This document shows, one piece after another, positions 25,370 through 33,984 of a stretch of DNA of 64,000 bases. The notes beneath the pieces were generated by a model. The model saw only the letters and a program-made list of their open reading frames with translations, was not told the DNA's origin and did not search any database. The translations under genes and the position numbers were made by a program. The stretch is from UBA6168 sp041741095 (GTDB lineage Bacteria > Bacteroidota > Bacteroidia > Chitinophagales > Saprospiraceae), in the NCBI GenBank assembly GCA_041741095.1, contig JBGSKQ010000091.1, positions 32,037 to 96,036 on the forward strand. The letters run 5' to 3'. Each line of letters starts with the position of its first letter. Position 1 is the stretch's first letter.

Positions 25370-26902
25370 TCACCCTTTCTTATCCTCCACAAAAAAGGTC
25401 ATCACAGCCGCCACGACAAATGAAATACCTCCGATAAGCATGGCATTGATGGCCTGATGGTCAAAGACATTGGCGATGAAAAATCCCAAAATTGCTGCGG
25501 CCACTATTTGAGGAATCACGATGAAAAAATTGAAAACGCCCATATAATAGCCCATTTTGTCAGAAGGCAAGGCTCCAGTCAAAATAGCATAAGGCATGGA
25601 AAGGATACTCGCCCAGGCGAAACCGATGCCTATCATTGAAACCAGTAACAAGTCAGGGTTTTTAATAAAATAAATAGAAATCAAACCCAATGCACCCACC
25701 ACCAGGCTGATGGCGTGCGTGGTTTTGCGGTTGGTTTTTTTGGCAAGAATGGGCAAAAGGAATGCGACCAGTGCTGCCACACCATTGTACACCGCAAAAC
25801 AAACGCCTACCCAATCAGCCCCGTCATTGTATTCCTTGGAAGTGGTATCGGAGGTGCCATAAATGTGGCTGGTCACGGCTGAGGTCGTGTATATCCACAT
25901 GGAAAAAAGGGCGAACCAGGAGAAGAACTGCACCAGCGCCAACTGGCCCATTGTTTTGGGCATGGAGAGCAGGTCGTTCATCATGGTGACGAAGCCCGAT
26001 TTGTTGTTGTTTTTTTGCATCAAACCCGCCAGGATAAAAAGCAGCCCTGCCGTCATCAGGCCGATGGCCAGGATGTACAGGTCTTTTTTCATCATTTGCA
26101 TAAAAAACCAAATGGTGAGCGCCCCGCCAACCAATAAAAAGATGGAGCCGAGCCTGATTTGCCGATTGACGAAACAGTTTTTTTCTGCCTGGCTAAGGCT
26201 GGCCAGATTGGCTGTTTCATGGGTAGCGGAATCTGAAAAAGAAGCCAATTCCTCCGGTGAATATTCAAATGAGCGGAACACCGTCCACAAGACAGCCAAC
26301 AAAAAAATAGAGCCGCCCACGTAAAACGACCATTTTACAGAATCGGGGATGACGCCTTCCGTTGCTTCATTGCTCACACCAAACCAATTGGTCAGCATAT
26401 AAGGCAACATGGAAGCGACTACGGCCCCTACACCAATGAAAAAACTCTGCATCGCAAAACCGGAGGTGCGCTGCTCATCGGGCAGGTTGTCGCCGACGAA
26501 GGCACGGAAAGGCTCCATCGAAATATTGATGGAGGCGTCCATGATCCACAACATGCCGGCAGCAAACCACAAAACCGGGGAATTGGGCATGATGAAAAGC
26601 GCCGTGGATGCCAACAAGGCCCCGGCCAGAAAGAATGGCCTCCTCCGACCTAAACGGTTCCAAGTCCGATCGCTGAAATAGCCAACTATCGGCTGGATAA
26701 TCAGCCCCGTCAATGGTGCAGCTACCCAAAGGATGGGTATATCGTCAATATTGGCACCGAGGGTTTCAAAAATGCGGCTGACATTGGCGTTTTGCAGGGC
26801 AAAGCCAAACTGGATGCCCAGAAATCCAAAGCTCATGTTCCAGATTTGCCAAAAAGAAAGGCGGGGCTTGGGGCGGCGGGTGGTGGAGGTTTCGTTTTGC
26901 AT
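25370..26902 (-). CDS. MFS sugar transporter, SLC45-like
   Basis: 510 residues with about 12 hydrophobic helices. Seen: RLSFWQIWNMSFGFLGIQFG and ALQNANVSRIFETLGA at the N-terminus, the loop motif GYFSDRTWNRLGRRRPFFLAG (MFS motif A variant), then FRAFVGDNLPDEQRTSGFAMQ. This is the pattern of bacterial SLC45/maltose-sucrose-type sugar:cation symporters in the plasma membrane. A glycosidase or phosphorylase often lies next to such genes, but none is present here, so the sugar is unknown. It converges with the SMP-30 gene across the shared terminator. Confidence 0.85.
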   Translation of the reverse strand: MQNETSTTRRPKPRLSFWQIWNMSFGFLGIQFGFALQNANVSRIFETLGANIDDIPILWVAAPLTGLIIQPIVGYFSDRTWNRLGRRRPFFLAGALLASTALFIMPNSPVLWFAAGMLWIMDASINISMEPFRAFVGDNLPDEQRTSGFAMQSFFIGVGAVVASMLPYMLTNWFGVSNEATEGVIPDSVKWSFYVGGSIFLLAVLWTVFRSFEYSPEELASFSDSATHETANLASLSQAEKNCFVNRQIRLGSIFLLVGGALTIWFFMQMMKKDLYILAIGLMTAGLLFILAGLMQKNNNKSGFVTMMNDLLSMPKTMGQLALVQFFSWFALFSMWIYTTSAVTSHIYGTSDTTSKEYNDGADWVGVCFAVYNGVAALVAFLLPILAKKTNRKTTHAISLVVGALGLISIYFIKNPDLLLVSMIGIGFAWASILSMPYAILTGALPSDKMGYYMGVFNFFIVIPQIVAAAILGFFIANVFDHQAINAMLIGGISFVVAAVMTFFVEDKKG

Positions 26903-26974
26903 GATTTGTTTAAAATTGAGGCGGAGTTGCCCGTTCTTATAAGGGATGGTGCTATCAACTTATTTTACTGCGAT

Positions 26975-27090
26975 CTGCCAAGTTTTGGACATGGAACACT
27001 TGGTGGATTAAGGCTGGTAGGGTTTATGAGGTTTATTATCAACCCTTATCAACCCATCAACCCTTATCAACTATGTGCAAAACTTGGCGG
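26975..27090. repeat. MITE-like inverted-repeat element, copy 1
   Basis: Termini CTGCCAAGTTTTGGACATG (26975-26993) and, inverted, TATGTGCAAAACTTGGCGG (27072-27090) match at about 16 of 19 positions. The interior is made of 'CCCTTATCAA' direct repeats. A related element lies at 33868-33961. There is no coding content. Confidence 0.55.
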
Positions 27091-27183
27091 CGTGAGCTAT
27101 ATCAACCGCTTATAAACCTAACAACCCGGAAAACCTTCAAATTTAGAAACGAAATCAAGAAAAACGAGAGAAGGTAAATTAAA

Positions 27184-27855
27184 TCAATCTGGCAGGCCGA
27201 TCTCTTTTCTGTTTTTAGGGATAAAAAGGAAGTTTTGCAACCGGGCCTGGATGCCTGTGGTATGGAAGCGGTCGGTGCCGACCCAAATCATAATGTCCTC
27301 GTCGTTGCCGATTTTGATGCTCCATTCCCGGTCGTCGCCCACCAGTTCGGAATCAAGGAAAAGGATGGCGTTTTTACCATCGAAAGTCCAGGCCCCAGTG
27401 GCTATTTTATTTTCAAAATAACCGTACTCGTAAGTGCCATCAGGCCTGAATTTGAACCATGCACCCTGGTTTTGGCGGTAGGCGGGTTTGTCGTTGATGC
27501 GGATTAAAGCATTGACAATCCAGTAGTTATTGGTGAGTACCCGTATGACACGGCTCTCCTGCGGCGTTTTTGGCTGCGGGGCGGTGGGCGCGGGCACGTT
27601 GGAGTCTTTTTTCATGGAAGGGTTGTCTGCAATGGCCGTACTGAGGGATTGTATGGGACGTTCAACTTCCAGCATCTCACCAGTAGTTGCATCCAAATAG
27701 CTTGTCTTTTCGGTGATGCCGTCGTTATCGGTGGTCAGGTCGGCAGGGGGGGCGGGAATGGAAGACTGGGAGGTAGTGTTATTTTTATTGGCTTCATGCT
27801 GGCAGGCGCAGGCTGTTAGCCCAAGTGCGAGGCCGAGTAAAAGATGCTTAATCAT
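27184..27855 (-). CDS. Hypothetical lipoprotein with lipocalin-like C-terminal domain
   Basis: 223 residues. The signal ends in a lipobox-like LTACAC. A Pro/Thr/Asn-rich spacer (residues 22-105) is followed by a beta domain: NNYWIVNALIRINDKPAY, GAWFKFRPDGTYEYGYF, ATGAWTFDGKNAILFLDSE and EWSIKIGNDEDIMIWVGTD, which resembles the lipocalin-like domains common in Bacteroidota lipoproteins. The ligand is unknown. A TATCTTTG box on the minus strand at 27897-27904 is a likely promoter. Confidence 0.72.
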   Translation of the reverse strand: MIKHLLLGLALGLTACACQHEANKNNTTSQSSIPAPPADLTTDNDGITEKTSYLDATTGEMLEVERPIQSLSTAIADNPSMKKDSNVPAPTAPQPKTPQESRVIRVLTNNYWIVNALIRINDKPAYRQNQGAWFKFRPDGTYEYGYFENKIATGAWTFDGKNAILFLDSELVGDDREWSIKIGNDEDIMIWVGTDRFHTTGIQARLQNFLFIPKNRKEIGLPD

Positions 27856-27896
27856 GTCAAAATGTTTTGGATGTTACGGGAAAATAAAAAGCGGCG

Positions 27897-27904
27897 CAAA
27901 GATA
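27897..27904 (-). promoter_or_regulatory. Promoter -7 box of the lipocalin-like lipoprotein gene
   Basis: Minus-strand TATCTTTG is a perfect TAnnTTTG box, 42 bp before the start codon. The -33 region is not clear. Confidence 0.45.
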
Positions 27905-27945
27905 TTCGAGGGATGAGGTTTTTTATTCATAGGAAGTAGAAATTC

Positions 27946-28803
27946 TTACACATGGTCTTCAAGATTGGCTTTCCTGTTTTCAAATTCTTTTTTCAGCAGG
28001 GTCAAATTGTCTTGGTGAAATTTTTTCATCAACCGTGGAAAGCGGTATTGCGACCAAAGTTTATCCAAATCAAAAGTCCGGCCCTTTTCTACCGTCTGCC
28101 TCAACTGGCCAATATAGTCCAGCGACTGTTCCTTCCTCAATAAAATCTCTTGAGCCGTAAACGCAACATCGCCGTGGCCCGGCACCATCAGCCCAATGTC
28201 GTGTTTGTTTAAAATCGCTTCTGTTTTCGCCAAAGTCTGTTCATAATCCTGGAAGGAATGGTAAATGTATGGGAACTCTACATTGCTCAAATAGTCGCCC
28301 GCCAACCAGACCGCCATGCTGTCGTTGGATTTGATTAAGGTAAAAATGCCATCCCGGTTGTGGCCTGGGGCCAGGTAAAAAGTGAGTTCGGTTTTGCCAA
28401 TAGTTAAAACCTGGCTGTCTGTTTTTACCAAAACATCAATAGCAGGGTACTCGATTGGATAGTCCCTCGTGATATAGTAGTCATCGTCAAACTGCAAAAT
28501 TTGTTCTATAACAGCCTCTTTGTCAGGGTTTTCCACAAAACTTTGCGAGGCGATGGTTTGAGCATCGGAAAAGGCCCGGTAGCCAATGATGTGGTCGTAA
28601 TCGGAGTGGGTAAAAAGCAGGAAAAGTGGCTTTCCTTGGCGGTTTTCGGCCACGAACTGGCGGATGGCACTTACCTCCTGCGGCAACCAATTGGGGTCGG
28701 CAACCAATATGAGATCGGGCGTTTCAACCACAGTCGCCGTGGTACGAAAAAGTGCGCTTTCAAAAATCTTAACTTCCAAGGATTTGTCTTTGAACTGTAT
28801 CAT
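27946..28803 (-). CDS. Metallo-beta-lactamase fold hydrolase
   Basis: 285 residues from the ATG at 28803. The longer upstream frame would run across the next gene and lacks similarity. MBL signature: FTHSDYDHIIGY (the H-x-D-x-D-H variant as HSDYDH), YLAPGHNRDG (metal His), VWLAGDYLSN (bridging Asp) and MVPGHGDV (last His). The HxDxDH spacing fits a hydrolase of the glyoxalase II/lactonase side of the superfamily. The substrate is unknown. It is divergent from a second MBL-fold gene at 28881, with 77 bp between the two starts. Confidence 0.85.
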   Translation of the reverse strand: MIQFKDKSLEVKIFESALFRTTATVVETPDLILVADPNWLPQEVSAIRQFVAENRQGKPLFLLFTHSDYDHIIGYRAFSDAQTIASQSFVENPDKEAVIEQILQFDDDYYITRDYPIEYPAIDVLVKTDSQVLTIGKTELTFYLAPGHNRDGIFTLIKSNDSMAVWLAGDYLSNVEFPYIYHSFQDYEQTLAKTEAILNKHDIGLMVPGHGDVAFTAQEILLRKEQSLDYIGQLRQTVEKGRTFDLDKLWSQYRFPRLMKKFHQDNLTLLKKEFENRKANLEDHV

Positions 28804-28880
28804 GCAATATGTAATTTGAGGCGTAAAATTAAAACGGACAACTAATTGAACATCAGCAACTTTTGTCAAAACCCTATCCA

Positions 28881-29774
28881 ATGATTCAAACAATTGACCT
28901 GCATTTCCTCGGCCATCCAGACACCATTGCGGCTTTCCTGATCGAAACTTCCGCAGGGCCTGTTTTGGTGGAAACTGGCCCGCATTCCACCATTGCTTAT
29001 TTGGAAAAAAGCTTGCACCAGCACGGTTTTTCACTGGAGGATGTACGCCACGTTTTTTTGTCGCATATCCACTTGGATCATGGGGGCGCTGCATGGGTTT
29101 TTGCTGAAAAAGGGGCGACCGTTTACCTCCACCCGCTCGGTGCGCCACATTTTATTAACCCAGAAAAACTGCTGGCATCCGCCCGTCTAATTTACAAAGA
29201 ACAAATGGACAGCCTATGGGGGCAATTGAAACCTATTGACAAAGAACGCATTCGAGTGGTTCAGCACAAGGAACGGATCAAAATTGGAAATATAGCGCTC
29301 AAAGCATGGCACACGCCCGGCCACGCCATCCACCACATCGCCTGGCAACTGGATTCGGTGCTTTTCACGGGCGATGTTGGGGGGGTAAAAATCGGCGAAA
29401 ATGGCATTGTAGTGCCGCCCTGCCCGCCACCTGATATTGACGTGGAGGCTTGGCGGGCGTCAATTCAACTGATTTTATCAAAACGTTTTGACTCGCTTTT
29501 CCTCACGCATTTTGGACAAGTGGAACATGTAAAAGAACACCTGAAAGAATTGGAAGGCCGGCTGCTGAACTGGGCCAACTGGATGAAACCATATTTTGAA
29601 TCAGGCACTGACCATCAGGTCGTTACGCCGCTTTTTCAGCAATATGTGGCCAAACAACTCCAAGAAGGCGGCATCAGCGGGGAGGGTTTGGAACAATATG
29701 AAAGCGCCAACCCCGCCTGGATGAGCGTGGCCGGTTTGATGCGGTATTGGAAAAAGCGGGGCCAGTTAGTCTGA
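28881..29774 (+). CDS. Metallo-beta-lactamase fold hydrolase
   Basis: 297 residues; ATG at 28881 preferred over the TTG at 28863. Signature: LSHIHLDHGGAA (HxHxDH), AWHTPGHAIHHIAW (metal His), VLFTGDVGGV (bridging Asp) and SLFLTHFGQVEHV (last His). It is close to glyoxalase II-like enzymes that hydrolyse thioesters or lactones, cytoplasmic, with no signal. The two divergent MBL-fold genes here are not close copies. The substrate is unknown. Confidence 0.88.
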   Translation: MIQTIDLHFLGHPDTIAAFLIETSAGPVLVETGPHSTIAYLEKSLHQHGFSLEDVRHVFLSHIHLDHGGAAWVFAEKGATVYLHPLGAPHFINPEKLLASARLIYKEQMDSLWGQLKPIDKERIRVVQHKERIKIGNIALKAWHTPGHAIHHIAWQLDSVLFTGDVGGVKIGENGIVVPPCPPPDIDVEAWRASIQLILSKRFDSLFLTHFGQVEHVKEHLKELEGRLLNWANWMKPYFESGTDHQVVTPLFQQYVAKQLQEGGISGEGLEQYESANPAWMSVAGLMRYWKKRGQLV

Positions 29775-29781
29775 TCGATAT

Positions 29782-31212
29782 TTACCTCAACAGCAAAATC
29801 GCCCAGTGCATGTCCAATTTGGGGATTTCCACTTTCACCATTTTTCCTTTTTTTGAAAAACGGAGCGGCTGATGGTGGGCCATTTTTGAAAAATCACCAC
29901 TCAACTCGGCTTCTTCGTGGGCTTCGGCATTGTATGCAACAGGCGTCAGCATTTCAATGGAACGGATGCCATTTTTGAAAAAACGTTTTTCGTTGAGCAG
30001 GATGCTGAAATCTTCGGTCAAAACTTCCCAATCAATCAGGTGAACGACGACGGGTTCCGTGTCCTGTTTAGGTTTTGCATGTACAAAAGCATGTATTTGC
30101 CTTCGGTAATTTTCAAAACTGACAGGCAGTTTTTCCGAATCAAAAAACCTGTTTTCATCCTGCGTGGTGGCGTAAAAAGCATCTTCATAGCCATCGAGCC
30201 ATTGCGCATTTGCCCGGACAAATGCATAAAACGGGGCAAAACTTTCCGCTTTTCCAAAATAGCGTTCTGGCGATTTCGGCTGCCACACGTCCCAAGGCAC
30301 CAATTGGTTGCCGCCGCAGGCATAGGTGGTAGCAATGAGTTTTTGCATCAAAAATTCCCGCTCGGCCACAAATGAAAAAACCTGCGCCTTGCCCTGCCGC
30401 CTTGTCTCCCGGATGATGGCGTAAATGTACTCGGGGTTTGCCCGCCGCTCAGGCAGTTCTGCCACGCCAAAGTCGAAAAAATCGAAAGGAAAAAGCTCCC
30501 ACTCGCCCCGGAAATTATTGCAGGAAAAAGGCACGGGGCGGCCAGCAAAATCCTCTGCCCGTTTTTTCATATTTTGATGAAAACTCAATACCGAAGCTTG
30601 TTGAATATCAGGTGGTTGTACGCCCAGGCTATCTGCTTTTTGCTGGCAAAAGGAGCAATAGCAGACATCTTCCCACAGGTTTCGCTGCAACAAATAGCCC
30701 ATAGCTGGATCGTCCACTTGGAAGCCGTAGGCACCAGCTTGCAGTGCCGACTGGATATAGGCAAAATAGATCTCCTGAAAATCAGGGTTGTTGACGCAGC
30801 CCCACCAGTTTTCCCAGCCCTTCATCCAAGGAGCGGTGACTAAATCGCCAGTTTTATTGACAATGCGGCCTTTTTTGTGTTCGTTGCTGCCAAAGGGTAA
30901 ATCCGAAAGGGTAGGGGTGAGGGCAACTTGCATTTTGTAACCTAAGCTGTCGGCTTTTTTGATAAAAACAGGATTGGTGGTATAGACCCAATTGAGGTAT
31001 GTGGCATGGAAAGTTCGGGCAGCGGAAAAAGTTTCGAGGGTATCCTTGTCATCACGGGGGCGCTCCCAGCGGCTTGAAAAACAGACATCGCTGTATTTTG
31101 GAGCACCGGGCAGCAGCGTGGCAGTTTGGGCGATGTCTTGCACCATGATCCATTTTACAGTGGTGCAGGAGATGAAAAATGGCAGGGCTGCTAAATAAAA
31201 AATTCGCTTCAT
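29782..31212 (-). CDS. Hypothetical lipoprotein, probable TIM-barrel glycoside hydrolase-like fold
   Basis: 476 residues; signal with lipobox FFISC. The mature part alternates strands and helices in a way typical of TIM-barrel glycosidases: DVCFSSRWERPRDD, MQVALTPTLSDLPFG, APWMKGWENWWGCVNNPDF, AGAYGFQVDDPAMGYLL (two acidic residues at a likely strand 4 end), NLWEDVCYCSFCQQKADSLG, DFFDFGVAELPERRAN and NQLVPWDVWQPKSPERY. I do not recognise a named family, so the hydrolase role is an inference. The start codon is only 6 bp downstream of a TATCTTTG box, so the mRNA may be leaderless. Confidence 0.62.
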   Translation of the reverse strand: MKRIFYLAALPFFISCTTVKWIMVQDIAQTATLLPGAPKYSDVCFSSRWERPRDDKDTLETFSAARTFHATYLNWVYTTNPVFIKKADSLGYKMQVALTPTLSDLPFGSNEHKKGRIVNKTGDLVTAPWMKGWENWWGCVNNPDFQEIYFAYIQSALQAGAYGFQVDDPAMGYLLQRNLWEDVCYCSFCQQKADSLGVQPPDIQQASVLSFHQNMKKRAEDFAGRPVPFSCNNFRGEWELFPFDFFDFGVAELPERRANPEYIYAIIRETRRQGKAQVFSFVAEREFLMQKLIATTYACGGNQLVPWDVWQPKSPERYFGKAESFAPFYAFVRANAQWLDGYEDAFYATTQDENRFFDSEKLPVSFENYRRQIHAFVHAKPKQDTEPVVVHLIDWEVLTEDFSILLNEKRFFKNGIRSIEMLTPVAYNAEAHEEAELSGDFSKMAHHQPLRFSKKGKMVKVEIPKLDMHWAILLLR

Positions 31213-31217
31213 GCGCC

Positions 31218-31225
31218 CAAAGATA
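31218..31225 (-). promoter_or_regulatory. Promoter -7 box abutting the start of the TIM-barrel lipoprotein
   Basis: Minus-strand TATCTTTG ends 5 bp before the ATG, which would make the transcript start near or at the start codon. Confidence 0.4.
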
Positions 31226-31261
31226 AAAGCTGAAAGTGAATGAAGAACGTGTTCCGATTTC

Positions 31262-31323
31262 GACCGGGGAAACTAAACCCTGTTAGGGTTCCTGAACTCT
31301 AACAGGGTTTAGTTTCCCCGGTC
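31262..31323. repeat. Perfect 25-bp inverted repeat
   Basis: The arms 31262-31286 (starting GACCGGGGAAACTAAACCCT) and 31299-31323 are exact inverted copies around a 12-nt centre. The hairpin has no T-run on either side, so it does not look like a simple terminator. It lies between two minus-strand genes. Confidence 0.85.
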
Positions 31324-31484
31324 AATTGCAAATAAACTGGGTCACTTTATTTATTCATATGCGGTAAGGTGTTTTCACAGCAAAAAAAAGCTCAGGAAAA
31401 AGCAAAAAAAAAAGGCAGCAGCCGAGGCCACTGCCCAAAAACAACTTCTATTGAGATAAAGGCTTTCCGAATTTGGGTTGGTTT

Positions 31485-32624
31485 TTAGATAATGGGTTTT
31501 GCCTTGCCATCTTCCACAATCGCCAGTTTTCCATTTTTTAGTGGCAGGGCCATTTGTTTTGTCATAAACATCAGGCGCACTTCGTAATTGGCGCTTTCCT
31601 TTTGCTGGTAGTTACAGTATTTGACCAAAACTGGTTGGCCAGTGTATTTAAAAGTATGCCCCACTTTTCCTTGCTGGCTTTCTGGGAAGGCATTGTTGCT
31701 TTCATTGAAGGCTACCACTTGGCCTTTGTCCACATCGTACAACTGAATAACAAAGGTTTGATCCATGATGGCCGCTTTGTCTATGTTGTCGAGGTCGAAA
31801 GTGATGAAGGTGTAGCGCCAATTGTCTTCTTTTATTTTTTTTAAGTCTTTGCCTGCTTCCTCATTTTTGAGCGAAACATTTAAAAAATTAACACTTGTAT
31901 TCTCTACTATGTTTACCATGTCCTCGTGCGAAACGTTGGAAGGAATGGCAATTTCAGGCTCGCTCACCTCCCTGTTGGGCGCTTCGTTGATTTTTGGCAG
32001 GGGAGCAACTTGAACCCCCTCGTTTTTGGCTGGCTGCTCCATTGGGTTGCCGTCCATTTTCATTTGGCCTATCAACGCATCCCTGTCTTCAATTTCTGTT
32101 CGCAGCTTTAAAATTTCAGCTTCGTACCCGGCTTTCTGGCTGGCCAGGGCATCTTGAAGCCGCTTAAGTTCTGATCTGACCGAGTCGTCCACTTCCATTT
32201 GGGCCAGCACATTTTCCAGTTCGCTTTGGAGGCGGCTGATTTCCGCCTGGTTGGCGCTATCCGAGCTTTTCAGGTCGTTGATCCGCTTGTTGAGGCGGGC
32301 AATCTGATCGGCCTGTTGCTGGATTTTATGGCTTTGGCTGGCAATTTTTTTGGACAAAGACCCAACCTGGTCGTTCAGGTCGGCTATTTCAAAACCCATT
32401 TTGCCAATGCTGTCGAGCAGCACGAGGCGCTCGCTTTCGAGGGCTTCGTTTTTTATAATTTCCGATTTAAGTTCATCCTGCGTTTTGACCAATGTTTTTT
32501 TGGTCAACATCAGGTCGAGCCTTAAATTTTTAATGACACCGGTCTGTTGGACGGTAATGATTACGAAGGTGAGTGCTGTTGCGATACTGATAATAAGGGG
32601 CAACTTTTTAGTCACATTTTCCAT
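31485..32624 (-). CDS. Membrane-anchored coiled-coil protein, hypothetical
   Basis: 379 residues. One N-terminal transmembrane segment (about 9-27, LPLIISIATALTFVIITV), then a long coiled coil (about 40-190) with heptads such as QADQIARLNKRINDL and SRLQSELENVLAQMEV, a short linker, and a C-terminal beta domain (about 235-370). The N-terminus faces the cytosol and most of the protein is probably periplasmic. No known family is recognised. It could be a structural or scaffold protein of the envelope. Confidence 0.65.
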   Translation of the reverse strand: MENVTKKLPLIISIATALTFVIITVQQTGVIKNLRLDLMLTKKTLVKTQDELKSEIIKNEALESERLVLLDSIGKMGFEIADLNDQVGSLSKKIASQSHKIQQQADQIARLNKRINDLKSSDSANQAEISRLQSELENVLAQMEVDDSVRSELKRLQDALASQKAGYEAEILKLRTEIEDRDALIGQMKMDGNPMEQPAKNEGVQVAPLPKINEAPNREVSEPEIAIPSNVSHEDMVNIVENTSVNFLNVSLKNEEAGKDLKKIKEDNWRYTFITFDLDNIDKAAIMDQTFVIQLYDVDKGQVVAFNESNNAFPESQQGKVGHTFKYTGQPVLVKYCNYQQKESANYEVRLMFMTKQMALPLKNGKLAIVEDGKAKPII

Positions 32625-33073
32625 GGGTTTGGTTTATGGGCGGCAGTTGCATTTTGGGCAGTATAGGGTGTGAAAAATGCCCGTGAATAGCACGCTCAAA
32701 AATGTACACTGCTACCGGTTAAAGGATGTTCTGGTTTTAATTTCGGTAGCCTCCCATTTCTTGTGACCTGGATAACTCTTACGCTAAAAATTTCCCCAGG
32801 TTTCAAAGTAGTTTTATTAATTCAAAAAAAAATTATCTGTAAAACTTTGAATCATAAAATGATGAATCGAATTATAAAAGTCAAATATTATTCCAAAACT
32901 ATATTTTAAGAAAAATTGCTTTTTGCGCTGCATAAAAACAAACAGTGAAATATCCTGTTTTCAGTGTTTAATAGCGATTATTGCCGCCTCAAAATCAAAT
33001 GGCTTTGGTCGCATCAGATTTTACCATACTTCCATCCACCCATCAACACTCATCTTAAACACATTTTATCAGC
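32625..33073. other. Intergenic region between divergent genes, AT-rich
   Basis: No gene is seen. It should hold promoters for the coiled-coil gene (minus) and the desaturase (plus). No clear TAnnTTTG pair was recognised; one short frame within it lacks motifs. Confidence 0.4.
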
Positions 33074-33802
33074 ATGGCTGTAATTACCTTTTTTGTTTCT
33101 CACTGGTTTGGCTCATTGTTTTTTCAAACCTTCTTCCACCACCGTTATGCTTCCCATAAAATGTTCACTATGAACAAGTTCTGGGAGCGCTTTTTTCATT
33201 TTTGCACTTACGTGTCGCAGGGCGCATCTTACCTGACCCCCAGGGCCTACGCCATCATGCACCGGATGCACCACGCCTTTTCGGATACGGAAAAAGATCC
33301 CCACTCGCCCAACTTTTTTAAGGACGTTTTCGGGATGATGATGCACACCCGTGAAATTTTCCACGGTTTGGCTACCAATACGCTGAAAGTCTCCCCCAAG
33401 TTTCTTGGAAATTACCCTGTTTGGGATTTTTTGGACAAATTTGGCTACGCTTGGCCATCCCGAGTCATGTGGATTGTCGGCTATGTGATTTTTTATGCCT
33501 TTTTTGCTACGCAATGGTGGATGTACCTGCTCCTCCCCATCCATTTCCTGATGGGCCCAATCCACGGCGCAATCGTCAACTGGTGCGGCCACAAATACGG
33601 CTACCAGAATTACGACAACGACGACCATTCCAAAAACACCCTTCCCTTTGACTTTTTAATGCTGGGCGAGTTGTTTCAAAACAACCACCACAAGCACCCC
33701 AACAGCCCCAACTTCGCCACCCGCTGGTGGGAAATTGATCCCGTTTATCCAGTCCTGCGTTTGTTGCACTGGGTGAATGTCATTAAGCTGCGTAGGGCTT
33801 AG
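33074..33802 (+). CDS. Acyl-CoA/fatty-acid desaturase
   Basis: 242 residues with the three histidine boxes of membrane di-iron desaturases: HHRYASH, HRMHH and NNHHKHP, all in the expected order, plus four or more hydrophobic helices. It would introduce a cis double bond into membrane lipid acyl chains. The length is normal for the short Bacteroidota members. Its electron donor is not encoded nearby. An ATG at 33074 starts the first helix. Cold regulation is typical of the family, but no site is visible here. Confidence 0.92.
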   Translation: MAVITFFVSHWFGSLFFQTFFHHRYASHKMFTMNKFWERFFHFCTYVSQGASYLTPRAYAIMHRMHHAFSDTEKDPHSPNFFKDVFGMMMHTREIFHGLATNTLKVSPKFLGNYPVWDFLDKFGYAWPSRVMWIVGYVIFYAFFATQWWMYLLLPIHFLMGPIHGAIVNWCGHKYGYQNYDNDDHSKNTLPFDFLMLGELFQNNHHKHPNSPNFATRWWEIDPVYPVLRLLHWVNVIKLRRA

Positions 33803-33867
33803 GAAGTTGGGTTTCAATAGCTGGCAGTTGCAGGCGTAGGCAATTACGGTTCATCATAGCGCTCGCC

Positions 33868-33961
33868 GCCAAGTTTCGTATGGAAGGTTTAGGAAGTAGA
33901 TATGGTTGATAAGGTTTATCAACTCTTTGCAAACCTTATCAACCATGCTCAAAATTTGGCG
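33868..33961. repeat. MITE-like inverted-repeat element, copy 2
   Basis: The ends CGCCAAGTTTCGTATGG and, inverted, ATGCTCAAAATTTGGCG are related to those of the copy at 26975-27090. The centre is a perfect 16-bp hairpin: ATGGTTGATAAGGTTT with AAACCTTATCAACCAT. It lies immediately before mnmD. Confidence 0.5.
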
Positions 33962-33984
33962 CTTTGCAGGATAAATCAGTGGCC

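Noticed and set aside
28804..29148. An extended start for the minus-strand MBL-fold hydrolase reaching 29148
   Set aside because: It would overlap the divergent MBL-fold gene on the other strand and has no similarity; the ATG at 28803 gives the normal family start.
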